Shown piece after piece: positions 1 through 7,886 of a stretch of DNA of 64,000 bases. Position 1 is the first letter of the stretch. Every line of letters starts with the position of its first letter. Below the pieces are notes generated by a model. That model did not search any database. It worked only from the letters and a program-made list of their open reading frames with translations, and was not told the origin of the DNA. The stretch is from Lactiplantibacillus pentosus (GTDB lineage: Bacteria > Bacillota > Bacilli > Lactobacillales > Lactobacillaceae), in NCBI RefSeq assembly GCF_003641185.1, contig NZ_CP032757.1, forward strand, positions 2,728,001 through 2,792,000. The letters are read 5' to 3'. The position numbers and the translations under genes were made by a program.

Positions 1-939
1 TGCCAGCGCGGTCGCAATCGCCTGCCGTTCGTATTTGACGCCAATTAGGTGGTCAATGACGGGGTCAACCGGTTGCGCACCAAAGAAGTCACCGTAAATC
101 GTGACGGTTTTGATTCGGCCCGCATCCACGTTGAGTTGAAACTCGACCGTCCCCGCATCAAAATGGCGCCGTTGTTTGATCGTAAAGGCCGGTGATTGCC
201 CGTAGATCCAGTCCCAATTTTTGAAATACTGCTGATTGAGTTCAGCGATGCCCGCACGAGCCTCATCATCAAGCTGGTAGGTCTTCGCCTGCTTCAAATC
301 AGTCACCCCGAGGATTTCACGTGCCAGCGTATCCCGGAATTCTTCGATGGTCAGCTGCTGTTACTCGGGTGCCATGTACGGCTTCAAATTAGTGACCCGA
401 CTGCGAACGGACTTAATACCTTTCGATGCGAGCTTGTCCTTAGGTACCGTCAGCGCCTTCGCAATCTGGCTTTGGTCGACATCATACATCAATGTGCCGT
501 GTGAGAACATCCGGCCATTTTCAACGTGCATCGCGTTACCAGAGAATTTCTTACCGTCAATCAACAAGTCATTGCGGCCGCTCATCGTCGCACCGGTCGC
601 CCCCATTGCGTGCAAGGCGTTGAGAACCGGTGCGGTAAAGCGTTTGAAATTACCGAACCCGTCACCGTCGTCTTTGGTAATAAAACTAAAGCTAACATTG
701 CCTAAATCATCATAGACCGCGCCACCGCCAGACGTCCGGCGCGTCAAAATAATATGCTGCTGTTTCACATAGTCCTGATTGATCTCCGCAACAACGTTTT
801 GGTATCGACCCACGATAATGCATGGCGAATTAATATAAAAATACAGAATTGGTTCGGTCAAATCTGCGTGAGTCATCAAATAGGTCTCAATCGCGAGATT
901 CGTCCGAATATCATGACTAGAACTTGCTAAATAGCGCAT
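1..939 (-). pseudogene. lplA: lipoate-protein ligase, interrupted by in-frame stop and cut by window edge
   Basis: Lipoate-protein ligase A activates lipoate with ATP and attaches it to E2 and GcvH lipoyl domains. The N-terminal catalytic part is recognisable: an RRTSGGGAVYDD lipoate/ATP motif, then GRNDLLIDGKKFSGNA. The ATG at 939 is chosen because AGGAAG lies just upstream; an in-frame GTG at 945 is less likely. After 192 codons the frame meets TAA at 361-363. Beyond it the same frame stays open to position 1 and encodes a normal ligase C-terminal part, with segments such as LTIEEFRDTLA and AGIAELNQQYFKNWDWIYG. The lesion is therefore a single nonsense codon, not a frameshift. It lies inside the catalytic domain, so the product is probably inactive unless read through. 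The gene follows the phosphatase gene by 11 bases and is probably in its operon. Confidence 0.85.
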
Positions 940-950
940 CGTCACACTTC

Positions 951-1742
951 CTATTCCAAATAGATTCGTTGCAAATCCTTGATTTCATTATTGGTCAGCT
1001 TCAACTCAGTATGCAAATAGTGCGTCAAATTACCAGATTGGCGCTTAATTTCGGTCATTGCAGCATCTAAATAAGCCGGATCAACTGACCACAGCGCACG
1101 AATACTTTCAATCGTTTCCGCTGAAGCACCTTGAGCCTTGGCAGCTGCCATCGCGCCGTTGATTCGGCCAATCGACGCTTGGTTGGTCAGTAAATAATCT
1201 TGTTTGATGGTCGCGAAATCGACACCCAGCGCCGTTAATAAGTACACGGCGCCCATGCCAGTCCGGTCCTTACCGGCTGTACAATGGAATAACAGCGTTG
1301 AATCAGGTTGGTCATTCGCTAGTAAGTTATCGAAGAACCGGCGATACTCATCCTTAGCGTGCTGTTCATCTGCGACCATCCGATAAACCTTGAGCATGTG
1401 TTTGAAGCCACTATCCGGATGTTTCTCCAAGTTCGCAGTCATCTTGTCCGTGCCATCTGAATTACGCGTCTCATCGACGTTAAAGACCGGTGCATAGACG
1501 TACTTAGCATTAGCTGGCACCCGGTCAGGCGCATCTAATACTTCTTTTGGTGAACGAAAGTCGATGTCATAGCGAACACCATAGTCGTCCAATTGCGCTT
1601 GGCCAGCCGGCGTGAGTTGGTCGAGGCCACCCGTCCGAATCACTTTATGCCACTTGACCGTGCGTCCGTCTTTAGTCGCGTAACCACCGAGTTCGCGAAA
1701 GTTGATACCACCTGGTACCGTTAATACACGTTGATTTGTCAT
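951..1742 (-). CDS. tyrosine/dual-specificity protein phosphatase
   Basis: Cysteine-dependent phosphatase of the bacterial Tyr-phosphatase (Y_phosphatase3) type. The signature loop HCTAGKDRTG gives the CX5R nucleophile and phosphate-binding Arg near residue 155. An N-terminal GGINFRELGGY motif is typical of the family. The start is ATG at 1742 with AGGTGG seven bases upstream; an upstream GTG at 1754 overlaps that ribosome binding site and is rejected. There is no signal peptide or membrane segment, so it is cytoplasmic. Substrates may be phosphoproteins or phosphoinositide-like compounds; the sequence cannot decide. The broken lipoate ligase gene lies directly downstream. Confidence 0.85.
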   Translation of the reverse strand: MTNQRVLTVPGGINFRELGGYATKDGRTVKWHKVIRTGGLDQLTPAGQAQLDDYGVRYDIDFRSPKEVLDAPDRVPANAKYVYAPVFNVDETRNSDGTDKMTANLEKHPDSGFKHMLKVYRMVADEQHAKDEYRRFFDNLLANDQPDSTLLFHCTAGKDRTGMGAVYLLTALGVDFATIKQDYLLTNQASIGRINGAMAAAKAQGASAETIESIRALWSVDPAYLDAAMTEIKRQSGNLTHYLHTELKLTNNEIKDLQRIYLE

Positions 1743-2000
1743 TGTTGAAGCCACCTATCTGTTGTCATTTCAACTCCTATTCTAACATTGTCTTCCCCTC
1801 AATCGGGTGCCAATTGTCTGATTGTTGTTTTTTAACACCCGATGTGCGGTTGAATTTGCAGGTTGCAGCTGATTCACCACCGATTATGATTGGGTGTTAT
1901 AATGTTTACAGATTCAGACGTTCGTGGCTGTTTGGTTCAAGTTAGACCGGGTCACAGCGCGCTAAAATTTATCACGGGTTTTATTAACGGAGGATTTACG

Positions 2001-2636
2001 ATGACATTTGACTACGCACACCAAACCGACTGGCCGATGACTAGTGGTAAGCACCAATCACCAATTGATATTCAAACCAGCAAAACGCAGGATTCACAAC
2101 TTTCAGCCATTAGCTGGCGTGGTTTATACCAAGCACAATCGATTACTGGCGAAGCAACGACACTCAAAGCGCACGGGATTGGTGCGGCCTACTTGAATGA
2201 CCGCGATTTCACCTTCCAACAGCTGCATTTCCACACGCCAGCCGAACACCTGATTGACGGCCAAGCTGCGCCCATCGAATGGCATTTGGTTCACCGAAGC
2301 GCTACCGGTCAGTTAGCCGTGGTCGCCGTCTTTGGCCGCATTGGCAAGCCTAACCAGTCATTTCAGGGTTTATTAGACCAATTTACGCCTGAAGCAAGCC
2401 ATGACCTCACTGAACCAGTCAATCTGACCGAACTACTCCCAGACACCGGGACGGTCTATCACTACCTCGGTTCATTGACGACGCCACCACTTAGCGAAAC
2501 GGTCGAATGGTACGTTTGCGCCGACACGGTCATGATTGGTGAAGAACAGCTGGCTGCTTATCAACGATTATTTGCCGCAAATAACCGGGCAATTCAACCA
2601 CTCAATGACCGACCAATTATTGCCGAACGCTTCTAA
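2001..2636 (+). CDS. cah: alpha-type carbonic anhydrase
   Basis: Alpha-class carbonic anhydrase (CO2 + H2O to bicarbonate), about 211 residues. Diagnostic motifs are HQSPIDI near the N-terminus, QLHFHTPAEH carrying the first two zinc-binding His, and EWHLVHRS carrying the third. The ATG at 2001 follows GGAGG with good spacing; the frame is open further upstream but has no comparable ribosome binding site. Unlike most alpha-class enzymes, no signal peptide is visible, so the protein appears to act in the cytoplasm, where it could supply bicarbonate for carboxylations. The next gene starts 25 bases downstream and may be cotranscribed. Confidence 0.9.
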   Translation: MTFDYAHQTDWPMTSGKHQSPIDIQTSKTQDSQLSAISWRGLYQAQSITGEATTLKAHGIGAAYLNDRDFTFQQLHFHTPAEHLIDGQAAPIEWHLVHRSATGQLAVVAVFGRIGKPNQSFQGLLDQFTPEASHDLTEPVNLTELLPDTGTVYHYLGSLTTPPLSETVEWYVCADTVMIGEEQLAAYQRLFAANNRAIQPLNDRPIIAERF

Positions 2637-2661
2637 AATAAATGCTTAATGGGGTGAGCAT

Positions 2662-3471
2662 ATGCCAAAAAAGGTAATCTGGGGATTAATTGCCTGTGGC
2701 TTATTCCTGCTAATGATTATTGGGTTAGGCTTGACGACCCAGATTCATCAGGATCAGACGAACCACGTGGTGACCAAACAAAAACGACCGCTGATCATGA
2801 TTGGCGGCAGTAGTAGTAGCCTGACGGATTTTGATGACATTATTCGTTCGCTCAACAAAACGGATCGGCATCCGTTGATTCGGGTGACCGTTACTGCTGA
2901 TCAACAACTGAAAGTGACCGAAACCCGCGTCAAAAACACGACCATCAACGACGCCTTAATCGTGATTTTTTTCGAGAACAGTACCGATTCCAACGACAAT
3001 ATCAAAACGCAAACGACGGGCTTAGCTAAGGCAGTCCGCTACCTCAAGCGCCACCAGCACCTGACGACCGCCAATGCGCTGGGCTACTCGAATGGTGGCC
3101 TGATTTGGAGCCGCTACCTCGCTGGGTTGAGCACTGATAATCCGTTAAGCGTACACGACTTGATGGTTATCGGCACCCCGTTTTTGGGTACCGATGCGGA
3201 AAATCCAGATAAAACGTTGTATGACCCGTTGCTCGACCATAAAGCCGCCTTCAAAAAGTTACACGCCGTCATTAATGTCGCCGGCGATACTGGGGATGGC
3301 AACGACGACATCGTCCCACTCAGCAGTGTTAACGCGGGTGGCAAGTTGTTCATGAATAACGTCACGCGCTACACCGCCATGACCGTCAACCAGAAATCCA
3401 TCAGTCACGGTGACTTATTGCATGAAGCCTACGTGGCGCGTCTCATTCGGCAAAACCTCATTAACCAATAA
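2662..3471 (+). CDS. membrane-anchored alpha/beta hydrolase (DUF915 type)
   Basis: Protein of 269 residues with one N-terminal hydrophobic segment (about residues 5-25) and an extracytoplasmic alpha/beta hydrolase domain. The nucleophile elbow reads GYSNGG, the probable acid is in the GNDDIVP segment, and the catalytic His is in SHGDLL. These match the DUF915 cell-surface hydrolases common in lactobacilli. The substrate is unknown; an esterase on surface or exported compounds is an inference. A strong terminator lies about 30 bases after the stop, ending a likely two-gene unit with the carbonic anhydrase. Confidence 0.8.
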   Translation: MPKKVIWGLIACGLFLLMIIGLGLTTQIHQDQTNHVVTKQKRPLIMIGGSSSSLTDFDDIIRSLNKTDRHPLIRVTVTADQQLKVTETRVKNTTINDALIVIFFENSTDSNDNIKTQTTGLAKAVRYLKRHQHLTTANALGYSNGGLIWSRYLAGLSTDNPLSVHDLMVIGTPFLGTDAENPDKTLYDPLLDHKAAFKKLHAVINVAGDTGDGNDDIVPLSSVNAGGKLFMNNVTRYTAMTVNQKSISHGDLLHEAYVARLIRQNLINQ

Positions 3472-3502
3472 ATCGTCGCTCATCACATTCAGTATCAACT
3501 AA

Positions 3503-3570
3503 AAAACAAGCCGAACACGGTTAGTCAACTTCAGCTAAAGTTGGCAACCGTGTTCGGCTTGTTTTGTTTT
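3503..3570 (+). terminator. rho-independent terminator
   Basis: A long stem with CAAGCCGAACACGGTT on the left arm and its complement on the right, extended inward by CAACTT/AAGTTG, followed by TTTTGTTTT. It closes the carbonic anhydrase-hydrolase unit. Confidence 0.9.
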
Positions 3571-3591
3571 AGAGACACAACCATTATTACG

Positions 3592-4658
3592 CATGTGCTA
3601 GGTAACTTGTCATGAATCATGGTTAAATTATGTCATTTCTTAAGTTCAAAAGCCGCCAGCCTAGACCCGCTGGAAACAGTGCGAGTTAGCGTGAACCTGC
3701 TGTTGTAGCGACGTCCTACGCCGGCTTCCAGGCATTCTGGGCAATGGCCGTAACGTGGTGGACACAGATTTAAGCCGACAACCCACGTCTTAAATACTGG
3801 TCTTTCACGCTGGCTGCGATATGGACGAAACGTGTTCAGGTCAGACTGGGACTTCCGGTTAGCTACGCCAGAACGCCAAGCGGAAATGCACCGCTTAACG
3901 CTCTAGCTAGGCTAATCCTCAGTCCCAACCCGTCTGAACCTCACACTCTGAGAAGCACTTGGCCTTGCCCAGAATACCTTCCAGCCGGGATGGTATTCGA
4001 AAGGCAGACATGTGCGAACTCAACTTTTTGTTGGATTAGTCGTTGGTTCCTTGGTACACGGGGACTTTGATATTGAACTGTCAGATTAGTTTCTAATGAT
4101 AACTAAGCTTCCTAACCCATGCTTTAACTTTTCGAATCAACAGTTTCACTGAATTTGTCAAAACTTTCCCTAGTCGTTTGAGATAGCAAAGTCTCGAATT
4201 CCAAACGATGGCAATTTAATCAACTCATTTCAAGACTAATGTCCGTTGAATCTTGCGAATAAAATTTAACTGATTTTTTCAGTAATTAAGTGTGATAAAG
4301 CATTATTGACGACAATTAAAAGTTTGCCTGAAGGACCAGTCACTTAATATTCAGTGGTCAATTGTACCCAGATAGGTGGTCGTTCATCCGCCATTCGAAC
4401 GGCTTCCCGACTGGAGGGGCTGGCTGACAATGCTCAAGGGCGAAGTTCTTCTTGTCCGGGTGGGTTTCCCGGGCTAGAAGAAGACTCGTATTTGAAATTG
4501 CGCAGTGGGTTTCTGCGTGAGTTCAAATCGATGTCCGCCCTGTTCCAGCGTTGTCAGCCAGCCCCGGAGGTCGGACTAAGACGTCCATTGGCTGACGAAC
4601 AGGACGCCAACTTGGCATGATTTAACCATCTTTGATGCTAAAGAATAACTAGCACAAC
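3592..4658 (+). repeat. foldback non-coding element, copy A
   Basis: About 1.07 kb without a credible gene. The ends are imperfect terminal inverted repeats of about 44 bp: the left end begins TGTGCTAG and holds ATGGTTAAAT, and the right end is its reverse complement. Inside are two large imperfect hairpin arms. The left arm (about 3719-3991) is closed by ATTCTGGGCAA pairing with TTGCCCAGAAT. The right arm (about 4416-4575) is closed by GGGGCTGGCTGACAATGCT against AGCGTTGTCAGCCAGCCCC. The two arms are inverted relatives of each other. Copies B and C are homologous along their whole length. Copy A differs by a longer left-arm tip with its own nested hairpin (about 3838-3947). An 88-codon frame at 4354-4620 runs through the right arm and is considered spurious. 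Confidence 0.85.
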
Positions 4659-4683
4659 GCGCTTCAAGGCACTAGCTCCCGAT

Positions 4684-5658
4684 TTAAGAGTTCGCCGTCG
4701 CCACAAAGCGTGCTAGTTCGTCTGTTGACATGCCGGCACTTACGCCGACTAGTAGTTTGATCCGTGCTTTTTGACCATTCAAGCCTTGGCAGAAAATCAC
4801 ACCCATCTGCTTCAATTGCACGCCGCCACCCTCATAAGCGTAAACGTCTTGTGCAATTCCGTTAAAGCACCGTGAAACGAGCACGACTGGAATCTGCATA
4901 TCCAAGAGTTTTTGAACCGCTGGCAAGGTTGCCGGTGGTAAGTTACCAGCACCTAGCGCCTCAATCACGACTCCGTGCGTCGTTGGTTGTGCGATGGCAT
5001 CAAATAATTCTGGCCCCATCCCGGCATAGGCTTTAATTAAGAAGACATTGTCAGTGACGCTTTGAATCGGGCAGACCGTTGAACGCAGTAGTGATTCGAA
5101 GAAGACCACGCCTTTATTGGCAACTAATCCGATTGGTCCAAAAGTGGGTGTCCGGAAAGTGGCCACGTTGGTCGTGTGGGTCTTCGTCACGTAACGGGCC
5201 GAGTGAATCTCATCGTTCATCACGACGAGCACGCCCTTTTCGGCCGCATCTGGCGTGCTAGCTGTCTGAATCGCTGTTTCTAAATTATGCAACCCGTCCG
5301 ACCCGATTTCATTGGCCGAGCGCATCGCACCGGTAATCACGACTGGTAGCTCATTCGGTAACGTTAAATCCAAAAAATAAGCCGTTTCTTCTAATGTATC
5401 CGTTCCATGCGTAACCACCACGCCATCCACGCCTTCGTGGGCCGCTTTATCGATGCGTTGCTTCAGTTGCAACATCCGTGCAGGCGTAATGTGGGGTGAA
5501 GGAACATTGAAGACATCTTCAGTTTCCAACTCAATATCGGCACCGAATGACGATTGATAATTGTCCAACGGATTTTCTGCACCGGGCGTCACGTTGCCAG
5601 CTTCATCCGCCGACATGGCAATCGTACCACCGGTATGTAGTACCAAAATTTTTTTCAC
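4684..5658 (-). CDS. ansA: L-asparaginase
   Basis: L-asparaginase (asparagine to aspartate and ammonia), 324 residues. The two family signatures are present: HTGGTIAM at the N-terminus, with the catalytic Thr, and THGTDTLEETAYFLDL near residue 85. There is no signal peptide, so it is a cytoplasmic enzyme of the asparaginase I/II superfamily. The start is GTG at 5658, preceded by GGAGGAG. Only about 45 bases separate this start from the end of an IS200/IS605 element lying in the same direction, so the native promoter has probably been displaced. Confidence 0.9.
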   Translation of the reverse strand: MKKILVLHTGGTIAMSADEAGNVTPGAENPLDNYQSSFGADIELETEDVFNVPSPHITPARMLQLKQRIDKAAHEGVDGVVVTHGTDTLEETAYFLDLTLPNELPVVITGAMRSANEIGSDGLHNLETAIQTASTPDAAEKGVLVVMNDEIHSARYVTKTHTTNVATFRTPTFGPIGLVANKGVVFFESLLRSTVCPIQSVTDNVFLIKAYAGMGPELFDAIAQPTTHGVVIEALGAGNLPPATLPAVQKLLDMQIPVVLVSRCFNGIAQDVYAYEGGGVQLKQMGVIFCQGLNGQKARIKLLVGVSAGMSTDELARFVATANS

Positions 5659-5682
5659 GTTAGCTCCTCCTGTCTTATCATG

Positions 5683-5697
5683 TGCGGATCATCCGCA
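5683..5697. promoter_or_regulatory. 15-bp palindrome upstream of ansA
   Basis: TGCGGATCATCCGCA is a perfect palindrome (7+1+7) between the ansA ribosome binding site and the right end of the IS. It could be an operator for ansA or a chance palindrome at the insertion target. No regulator is recognised. Confidence 0.35.
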
Positions 5698-5704
5698 GCT
5701 TCAG

Positions 5705-5900
5705 TGTGAACTACTCGGCCATAAATGACCGAGCTTCTAGGAACACCGCTGACTTACACCTTAGTGGCTAGCACTATAGTGAAGCGGTTACGGCTATTTA
5801 CTAAGGCGCGTTCCGCGCCTAATTAGTCAGTTAAGCGCTTAAGATATTCTTAGCCGCGTTGATGTCTCGATCGTGGCTAATACCACAATGAGGACACGTC
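5705..5900 (-). ncRNA. candidate omega (reRNA) guide RNA of TnpB
   Basis: In IS200/IS605 elements the guide RNA of TnpB comes from the tnpB 3' end through the right end, with the guide taken from the adjacent flank. Here that interval holds two strong hairpins (at 5803-5819 and 5711-5730) before the TAGTTCAC end. The predicted guide would start in the ansA 5' region, around ACTGAAGCTGCGGATG. This is inferred from the family; no transcript evidence exists in the sequence. Confidence 0.4.
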
Positions 5901-6970
5901 CACTCACGAATATCTAAGGTGTGTTTACCATCATCATAACCGCAATTAGAACAAATTTGCGATGTTTTACGAGGATTAACAGTGACTAGCTGTTTTCCGT
6001 ACCAAGCACATTTGTATTCCAATTGAGACCGCAATGTTCGCCAACTCTGGTTAGCAATTGCCCTGGCAAGCTTGTGATTTTTAAGAAGATTTTTGGTTTT
6101 CAAATCTTCAATCTTGATCACATCGTACTGCGCAATGAGTTGCTTACTAAGGTGATGCAGGTAGTTGTTGCGTTGGTTAGCGATCCGCTCATTGTACTTA
6201 GCTACCATGCGCTTCGCTTTCAGATAATTCTTGAAATCAGAAAGTTCTCTAGGTTCAATCACTTTATTATGCTGATCCCAAGCAATCTCCTTTTGAGCTT
6301 GTCGTCTTCTGCGAGCCAAACGTTTCTCCCAGTAATGCTTCTTCTTAGCTAGCGCTTTATCGAACCGGATTGTGGGGTATTTAACCCCATCACTGGTAAT
6401 CACTAAGTCAGCGATACCCATATCAATGCCAACTTTGCTGGTTACTTTTGGCAGTTTTTCAATTTCAGTATCGACTAATAGAATTGCGTAGAATTTACCG
6501 GTTGCGGATAACCGGATTGTCACATTCGTGATGTTCCCCGAAATGACTTGGCCGCACTTAAAGCGTAAATTCCCTAGTTTAGGTAACTTGAGACGATTGG
6601 CACTGATCACCTGAATATTGTGATTCACAGAATTACATTGATAACTCTGTTTTGGAAACTTGCGTGATTTGAATTTTGGAAAGCCCTGATGTTCTTTGAA
6701 AAATTTTTGATAAGCATGGTGTAGGTCGCGGCTGACATGTAATAGAGAGGTTGATTCTGCCGCTTTTAGGAATGTGAACTCTTGCTTTAAAGCTTTGATG
6801 AGGTAGTTCATGTCAAATTCATTGACGTATCGACCGCCGTTTGCATAACGCTGTTTCTGCATCGCTAGCAATTGATTCCAGACGAACCGACAGTAACCAA
6901 AATTAGCAATGATTTTAGCCCGCTGTTGTGAATTGGGATAGATCCGAGTTTTAACGGCCTTCAAAGTCAT
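5831..6970 (-). CDS. tnpB: TnpB RNA-guided endonuclease (IS605 OrfB)
   Basis: Intact TnpB of about 379 residues with an N-terminal HTH_OrfB region. The RuvC acidic residues are visible in GIDMGIADLVI (D) and IKIEDLKTKNL (E), and the final D is in SHDRDINAAKNI. The zinc ribbon reads CSNCGYDDG followed by CPHCG. TnpB is an RNA-guided DNase that promotes element retention and is the ancestor of Cas12. ATG 6970 is chosen because AGGAGGTGG lies upstream; the start overlaps the end of tnpA by 20 bases. All catalytic and zinc residues are present, so nuclease activity is plausible. Confidence 0.92.
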   Translation of the reverse strand: MTLKAVKTRIYPNSQQRAKIIANFGYCRFVWNQLLAMQKQRYANGGRYVNEFDMNYLIKALKQEFTFLKAAESTSLLHVSRDLHHAYQKFFKEHQGFPKFKSRKFPKQSYQCNSVNHNIQVISANRLKLPKLGNLRFKCGQVISGNITNVTIRLSATGKFYAILLVDTEIEKLPKVTSKVGIDMGIADLVITSDGVKYPTIRFDKALAKKKHYWEKRLARRRRQAQKEIAWDQHNKVIEPRELSDFKNYLKAKRMVAKYNERIANQRNNYLHHLSKQLIAQYDVIKIEDLKTKNLLKNHKLARAIANQSWRTLRSQLEYKCAWYGKQLVTVNPRKTSQICSNCGYDDGKHTLDIREWTCPHCGISHDRDINAAKNILSA

Positions 6971-7403
6971 CGATTTCCACCTCCTGATGTCGTTGATCAT
7001 CAATGTATTTGGCTACCGCTGCTTGATTAGTGGTGCCAATACTTTCCACATAGTAACTAGACGACCACAAGTGGCGATCAGCCTTTTTCCAGTAGTCGCG
7101 CTGTAATTCAGGGCATTCGCGGAATAGCCGCCAAGCGCTGATGCCTTTTAACCATCTAACAATATTAGTAACCGATAATTTAGGTGGCGCGCTTATCAGT
7201 AGGTGAATATAGTCATCTTTATCAATTTCCATGTGATCAATACTAAATCCATATTTTGACGCAATTTCCTGTAATACTCGCTTCAATACAACCTCAACGT
7301 TTCCCTTGAGAACGTGGTTGCGGTATTTAGTACCCCAGATGACATGGTAGTTAAGATTGTAAACGGATGTTCTACCATAGGTTAGTACGTTGGTGTCTTT
7401 CAT
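6951..7403 (-). CDS. tnpA: IS200/IS605 transposase TnpA (Y1 HUH family)
   Basis: TnpA of about 150 residues. The family core starts at NLNYHVIWGTKYR. The nucleophile Tyr is in AVAKYIDDQ, matching the usual Y-x3-Q pattern. The HUH metal site reads Y-I-H (in DDYIHLLI), so the first His is Tyr here (codon TAT). I expected H-hydrophobic-H, so activity is uncertain. ATG 7403 gives a protein beginning MKDTNVLTYGRTS. TATAAT lies only a few bases upstream, suggesting a leaderless or very short-leader transcript. The frame is open to an ATG at 7442 that would add 13 unrelated residues. Confidence 0.85.
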   Translation of the reverse strand: MKDTNVLTYGRTSVYNLNYHVIWGTKYRNHVLKGNVEVVLKRVLQEIASKYGFSIDHMEIDKDDYIHLLISAPPKLSVTNIVRWLKGISAWRLFRECPELQRDYWKKADRHLWSSSYYVESIGTTNQAAVAKYIDDQRHQEVEIDDFEGR

Positions 7404-7626
7404 ACCAGTATTATAACACTTCTGGGAATTAACCATGTGCAAAACGACACGCGATTCATCACGTCCTTGAAAGAACGGGTTTCCTCGCTAAATCTCAAAA
7501 ATTATTTTAGGCCTGCCATCTTAGAATTGCAATCCGCCCTCACCGCTTCTTCATGTCAACTTCCTTAGATTCTCATATAACGTATCCTCACAACGAACAC
7601 CACCTAAAAAAGATCGCCACTGATTC

Positions 7627-7663
7627 GTTAGTCAGTTAGTTACTTAGTTACTGAGTGACTAAC
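7627..7663. promoter_or_regulatory. inverted repeat upstream of ABC operon promoter
   Basis: GTTAGTCA and TGACTAAC form an 8-bp perfect inverted repeat around a 21-base spacer rich in TTAGTTAC-like words. The same word recurs at the operon promoter at 7828. It is a candidate second binding site for the regulator of this operon. Confidence 0.35.
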
Positions 7664-7799
7664 TTTTGACCGGATTAACTAACCTCAAGTTGGCCAAATC
7701 ATCAACCAATCGCTAAATTCCGCTAATTATTTTGTCGTGCTAATCCCCCGTCATAGCTGACTTTTCACCCGCAAGCGGCTATCAAAAGACAAATTATGT

Positions 7800-7847
7800 T
7801 TGACAGAATAGCTAGTTGCCTTTATAGTTAGTTACATAAGTAATTAA
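7800..7847 (+). promoter_or_regulatory. sigma-A promoter with overlapping operator for the ABC operon
   Basis: TTGACA at 7800-7805, a 17-base spacer, then TATAGT at 7823-7828. TTAGTTAC-ATAA-GTAATTAA (7828-7847) is a nearly perfect inverted repeat over the expected transcription start. YtrA-type GntR regulators repress their own ABC operons, so the repressor encoded at 10783 is the likely ligand. That link is inferred. Confidence 0.65.
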
Positions 7848-7886
7848 CCAAATAACAAACTAACAACCCAAAAGGAGTTTTACAAA

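Larger units (their letters stand above)
5705..7489 (-). mobile_element. IS200/IS605-family insertion sequence (tnpA + tnpB)
   Basis: A complete element of about 1.8 kb read on the minus strand. It has tnpA, tnpB overlapping it, and subterminal hairpins at both ends. The right end (about 5705-5740) has the stem CTCGGTCATTTATGGCCGAG followed by TAGTTCAC, which I recognise as the usual finish of this family. Another hairpin, AGGCGCGTTCCGCGCCT, lies at about 5803-5819. The left end (about 7460-7489) has a foldback around CCCGTTCTTTCAAGGACG, preceded on the minus strand by GATTTAG. As expected of this family there are no terminal inverted repeats or target duplications. End positions are estimated to within a few bases. 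Confidence 0.85.

Noticed and set aside
4354..4620. Open frame of 88 codons inside foldback copy A
   Set aside because: It runs through the right hairpin arm, has no ribosome binding site, and the frame is not kept in copies B and C.
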